This document shows, one piece after another, positions 41,791-43,821 of a DNA stretch of 43,821 bases. Source of the DNA: Bacilli bacterium (GTDB taxonomy: Bacteria; Bacillota_I; Bacilli_A; RF39; UBA660); contig JAFURC010000024.1 in assembly GCA_017472015.1 (NCBI GenBank), forward strand, positions 1 through 43,821, read 5' to 3'. Positions within the stretch are counted from its first letter, which is position 1, and every line of letters starts with the position of its first letter. A model generated the notes under the pieces. The model saw only the letters and a list, made by a program, of their open reading frames with translations, was not told where the DNA came from and made no database searches. The translations under genes were made by a program, and so were the position numbers.

Positions 41791-43593
41791 TTATTTATTG
41801 TTAGCTTTTTTTCTTAGTTCTGCTTTTAATATTTTTTTACGAAGTCTAAATCCCATAGGGGTTACTTCAACTAATTCGTCGTTGTTGATATAGTCAAGGG
41901 CAATTTCAAGAGACATTACACGGGGACGTTTTAAAACAACTGTATGATCAGATCCACTTGCACGGGTATTGGTTAGATTTTTTCCTTTAACAACATTAAC
42001 AGCAATATCATTATCATGATTATGCTCACCAACGATCATTCCTTCGTAAACCTCATCCCCTGGTTCAATAAACATTACTCCACGTTCTTCAAGTTGCCCA
42101 AGAGCGTAAGCAGTTGCTTTTCCATTTTCCATGGAAACTAAAACCCCAAGTTTTCTTTCCCCAACATTGGTATTTACTAAAGGACGATAATCTTTAAATG
42201 TATGATTCATAATTCCATAACCTTTAGTAATTGTCATAAATTCAGTCATGAAACCAATCAATCCACGTGATGGAACGGTATAGTTTAGACGAGTTATATC
42301 CCCCATATTTTGCATATTTTCTAAATTAGCAAAACGATTTCCAAGAGATTCAATTACCGATCCAACATAATCATTATTGACATCAATTTGTAATTCTTCA
42401 AACGGTTCACAATTAACACCATCAATTTCTTTGATGATTACTTGAGGTTTTGATACTTGAAGTTCAAATCCTTCTCTTCGCATATTTTCAATTAAAATTG
42501 ATAAATGCAACTCCCCTCTTCCTTTTACTAAGAAACTCTCTTGATCATATGGAGTTACTTTTAAACTAACATCTTTTTCAGTTTCTTTTTTAAGTCTTTC
42601 TTCAATTTTTCTAACCGTTAATAATTTTCCTTCACGACCAGCAAATGGACTGGTATTAACTCCAAAGGTCATTTCAAGAGTTGGTTCATCAATTCTTAAA
42701 GGAGGAAGAATTTCTTCACACCCTGGATTAGTAATAGTTTCTCCAACATTAATATCAGCAAGTCCTGCAATAGCAATAAAATCTCCTACTTTAGCAGTTT
42801 CAATTTCTACTCTTTTAAGTCCATTGTAACCAAACATTTTTTGAATACGAAATTGTTTTTTAGTTCCATCAAGTCTTAAACAAGAAACATTTTCGCCAAC
42901 TTTAACACAGCCTTGTTTGATAACACCAATTCCAATACGTCCAACGAAATCATTGTAATCTAAAAGTGCTGGTTGAAAAAGTAAATTTCCATCTTCTTCA
43001 CCTTTAGGTTCTTCAATATTTTCAATTATTGTATCTAAAAGTGGTTCCATAGTTTCTTTTTGAGTTTTTATATCAGATGATAAACTAGAAGTTCCCATAA
43101 CTGCACTTGTATAAACAACTGGGAAATCTAATTGTTCAATATCGGCTCCAAGTTCTATAAATAAATCCATAACCTCTGACACAACTTCATCAGGACGAGC
43201 TGACTCTTTATCGATTTTATTAACTACAACAATTGGAGTTACTTTAGCATCAAGAGCTTTTTTAAGAACAAATCTTGTTTGTGGCATAGTCCCTTCGTAT
43301 GCATCAACTACTAATAATACACCATCAACCATGTTCATAATTCTTTCAACTTCCCCACTAAAATCAGCATGTCCTGGAGTATCTAAGATATTAATTCTAA
43401 TTCCTTTATAGTTAATTGAAGTTGTTTTAGCAAGAATAGTAATTCCTCTTTCTTTTTCAATATCATTTGAATCCATTGAAAAAACTTCTTCATTTTCTCT
43501 AAATGTTCCACTTGATAATAACATTTTATCAACAAGCGTTGTTTTACCATGATCAACATGGGCAATAATCGCAATATTTCTTATATTTTTCAT
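41791..43593 (-). CDS. typA: Translational GTPase TypA/BipA
   Basis: A 600-residue ribosome-binding GTPase involved in 50S assembly and stress adaptation. The G domain has AHVDHGKTTLVDKML (P loop, about 11-25), RGITILAK (switch I), DTPGHADF (G3) and VVNKIDKESARPDEV (G4). EF-G-like domains III and V and the TypA-specific C-terminal domain (ending VEVTPMGFRLRKKIL and AELRKK) are intact, and the length is normal. It has a consensus promoter and a strong terminator, a single-gene unit. Confidence 0.98.
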   Translation of the reverse strand: MKNIRNIAIIAHVDHGKTTLVDKMLLSSGTFRENEEVFSMDSNDIEKERGITILAKTTSINYKGIRINILDTPGHADFSGEVERIMNMVDGVLLVVDAYEGTMPQTRFVLKKALDAKVTPIVVVNKIDKESARPDEVVSEVMDLFIELGADIEQLDFPVVYTSAVMGTSSLSSDIKTQKETMEPLLDTIIENIEEPKGEEDGNLLFQPALLDYNDFVGRIGIGVIKQGCVKVGENVSCLRLDGTKKQFRIQKMFGYNGLKRVEIETAKVGDFIAIAGLADINVGETITNPGCEEILPPLRIDEPTLEMTFGVNTSPFAGREGKLLTVRKIEERLKKETEKDVSLKVTPYDQESFLVKGRGELHLSILIENMRREGFELQVSKPQVIIKEIDGVNCEPFEELQIDVNNDYVGSVIESLGNRFANLENMQNMGDITRLNYTVPSRGLIGFMTEFMTITKGYGIMNHTFKDYRPLVNTNVGERKLGVLVSMENGKATAYALGQLEERGVMFIEPGDEVYEGMIVGEHNHDNDIAVNVVKGKNLTNTRASGSDHTVVLKRPRVMSLEIALDYINNDELVEVTPMGFRLRKKILKAELRKKANNK

Positions 43594-43622
43594 AATACAC
43601 TTCCCTTTTTTTAAACTTTGTT

Positions 43623-43652
43623 ATTATAACACAAAAAATATGCTCTTGACAA
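43623..43652 (-). promoter_or_regulatory. Promoter of typA
   Basis: On the minus strand a -35 TTGTCA (43647-43652), an 18-bp spacer and a perfect -10 TATAAT (43623-43628). The -35 and spacer overlap an inverted repeat (43635-43661). Confidence 0.75.
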
Positions 43653-43661
43653 GCATATTTT
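43635..43661. repeat. Inverted repeat overlapping the typA promoter (terminator-like)
   Basis: Perfect nine-base arms AAAATATGC/GCATATTTT (43635-43643 and 43653-43661) around a 9-base centre, with extra T on the minus strand. It could be a terminator for upstream transcripts or an operator; its 3' arm forms part of the typA promoter spacer. Confidence 0.65.
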
Positions 43662-43684
43662 CAAACTTTTCTTTTTATAAGTTA

Positions 43685-43703
43685 CAGTTCAGTCAAGGAA
43701 CTG
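43685..43703. repeat. Short hairpin of unknown role
   Basis: Six-base arms CAGTTC/GAACTG (43685-43690 and 43698-43703) with a 7-base loop, not followed by a T tract on either strand. It lies between two terminator-like hairpins. Confidence 0.5.
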
Positions 43704-43728
43704 AAAAATAAGTGAGTTTTGCTCACTT
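43704..43728. terminator. Terminator of the right-edge gene
   Basis: Seven-pair stem AAGTGAG/CTCACTT (43710-43716 with 43722-43728) with a 5-base loop. On the minus strand it is followed by TATTTTT, and on plus by T residues. It lies 7 bp after the stop codon of the partial right-edge frame. Confidence 0.75.
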
Positions 43729-43734
43729 TTTAAA

Positions 43735-43821
43735 TTACTCAAAAATAGATTGATTATTAAAAGCATTGTTAATAGATTGTAAAATATCAATTTTTTGTTT
43801 TTTACAAGTTAATATGCAACT
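43735..43821 (-). CDS. C-terminal end of an unidentified gene (cut by window edge)
   Basis: An open minus-strand frame enters from the right edge and stops at TAA (43735-43737), giving 28 residues ending INNAFNNQSIFE. It is followed by a terminator, as expected for a real gene end. It is too short to identify and carries no motif. Confidence 0.45.
   Translation of the reverse strand, partial: SCILTCKKQKIDILQSINNAFNNQSIFE

Noticed and set aside
43383..43574. Minus-strand frame of 63 codons inside typA
   Set aside because: It is a shifted frame within the conserved GTPase domain of typA and has no homologous features.
1..43821. tRNA or rRNA genes, insertion sequences or prophage modules
   Set aside because: No cloverleaf with a CCA end, rRNA core sequence, transposase or phage structural gene was recognised on either strand by eye. 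A tRNAscan or Infernal run would be needed to exclude small RNAs fully.

Overview
The window looks like a chromosomal segment of a very AT-rich member of the Bacilli, probably an uncultured gut lineage close to Erysipelotrichia/RF39 or a walled relative of the Mollicutes. This rests on base composition, a valS T-box, Prp-processed L27, two lipoteichoic-acid-synthase-like enzymes (so a cell wall) and a type II-A CRISPR locus. Tryptophan is read from TGG and several genes end in TGA (for example at 8719, 27068 and 31053), so the code is the standard bacterial one, not the mycoplasma code. All protein genes lie on the minus strand except one LTA-synthase-like gene at 29079-31055. There is no gene-free stretch longer than 300 bases.

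Left end (1-6433): a complete type II-A CRISPR-Cas locus, transcribed leftward as cas9, cas1, cas2, csn2, leader, array. The array runs off the left edge, and three spacers are fully visible next to the leader. A tracrRNA sits upstream of cas9 on the opposite strand, with a good promoter, anti-repeat, nexus and intrinsic terminator. The leader ends in ATTTGAG, a known leader-anchoring motif. Cas9 keeps all nuclease residues but lacks the Arg-x-Arg pair that reads NGG PAMs in S. pyogenes Cas9.

6422-16323: a small membrane protein and an HTH protein of unknown role; mnmA and spoIIM; cdsA-rseP; the L21-Prp-L27 operon (rplU-prp-rpmA) with a promoter and structured leader; then guaB-guaA followed by an HNH nuclease. 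The guaB product is of the Tritrichomonas-foetus-like type, down to the numbering of its catalytic residues.

16325-27071: a run with nusB, xseA and xseB, interleaved with an uncharacterised protein, a membrane protein, a sigma-region-4/alpha-CTD hybrid and an M23-SH3b hydrolase without signal peptide. Upstream is a probable spoIIP operon with two unknown membrane proteins, then valS controlled by a T-box.

27068-43821: an orphan coiled-coil protein and an LTA-synthase-like enzyme share a divergent promoter region. They are followed by topA, a SpoU-family methyltransferase, a YlmC/YmxH-type PRC-barrel protein, pyrimidine-nucleoside phosphorylase, a repeat-bearing leucine-rich surface protein, a pilC-pilD pair, a second LTA-synthase-like enzyme, typA, and the tail of an unknown gene at the right edge.

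Most of the window is housekeeping. The parts most worth study are the Cas9/tracrRNA variant, the sigma4-alpha-CTD hybrid, the unusual IMP dehydrogenase, the engulfment proteins SpoIIM/SpoIIP, the signal-less M23 hydrolase and the recently duplicated block in the surface protein. All similarities were judged by eye without database searches.
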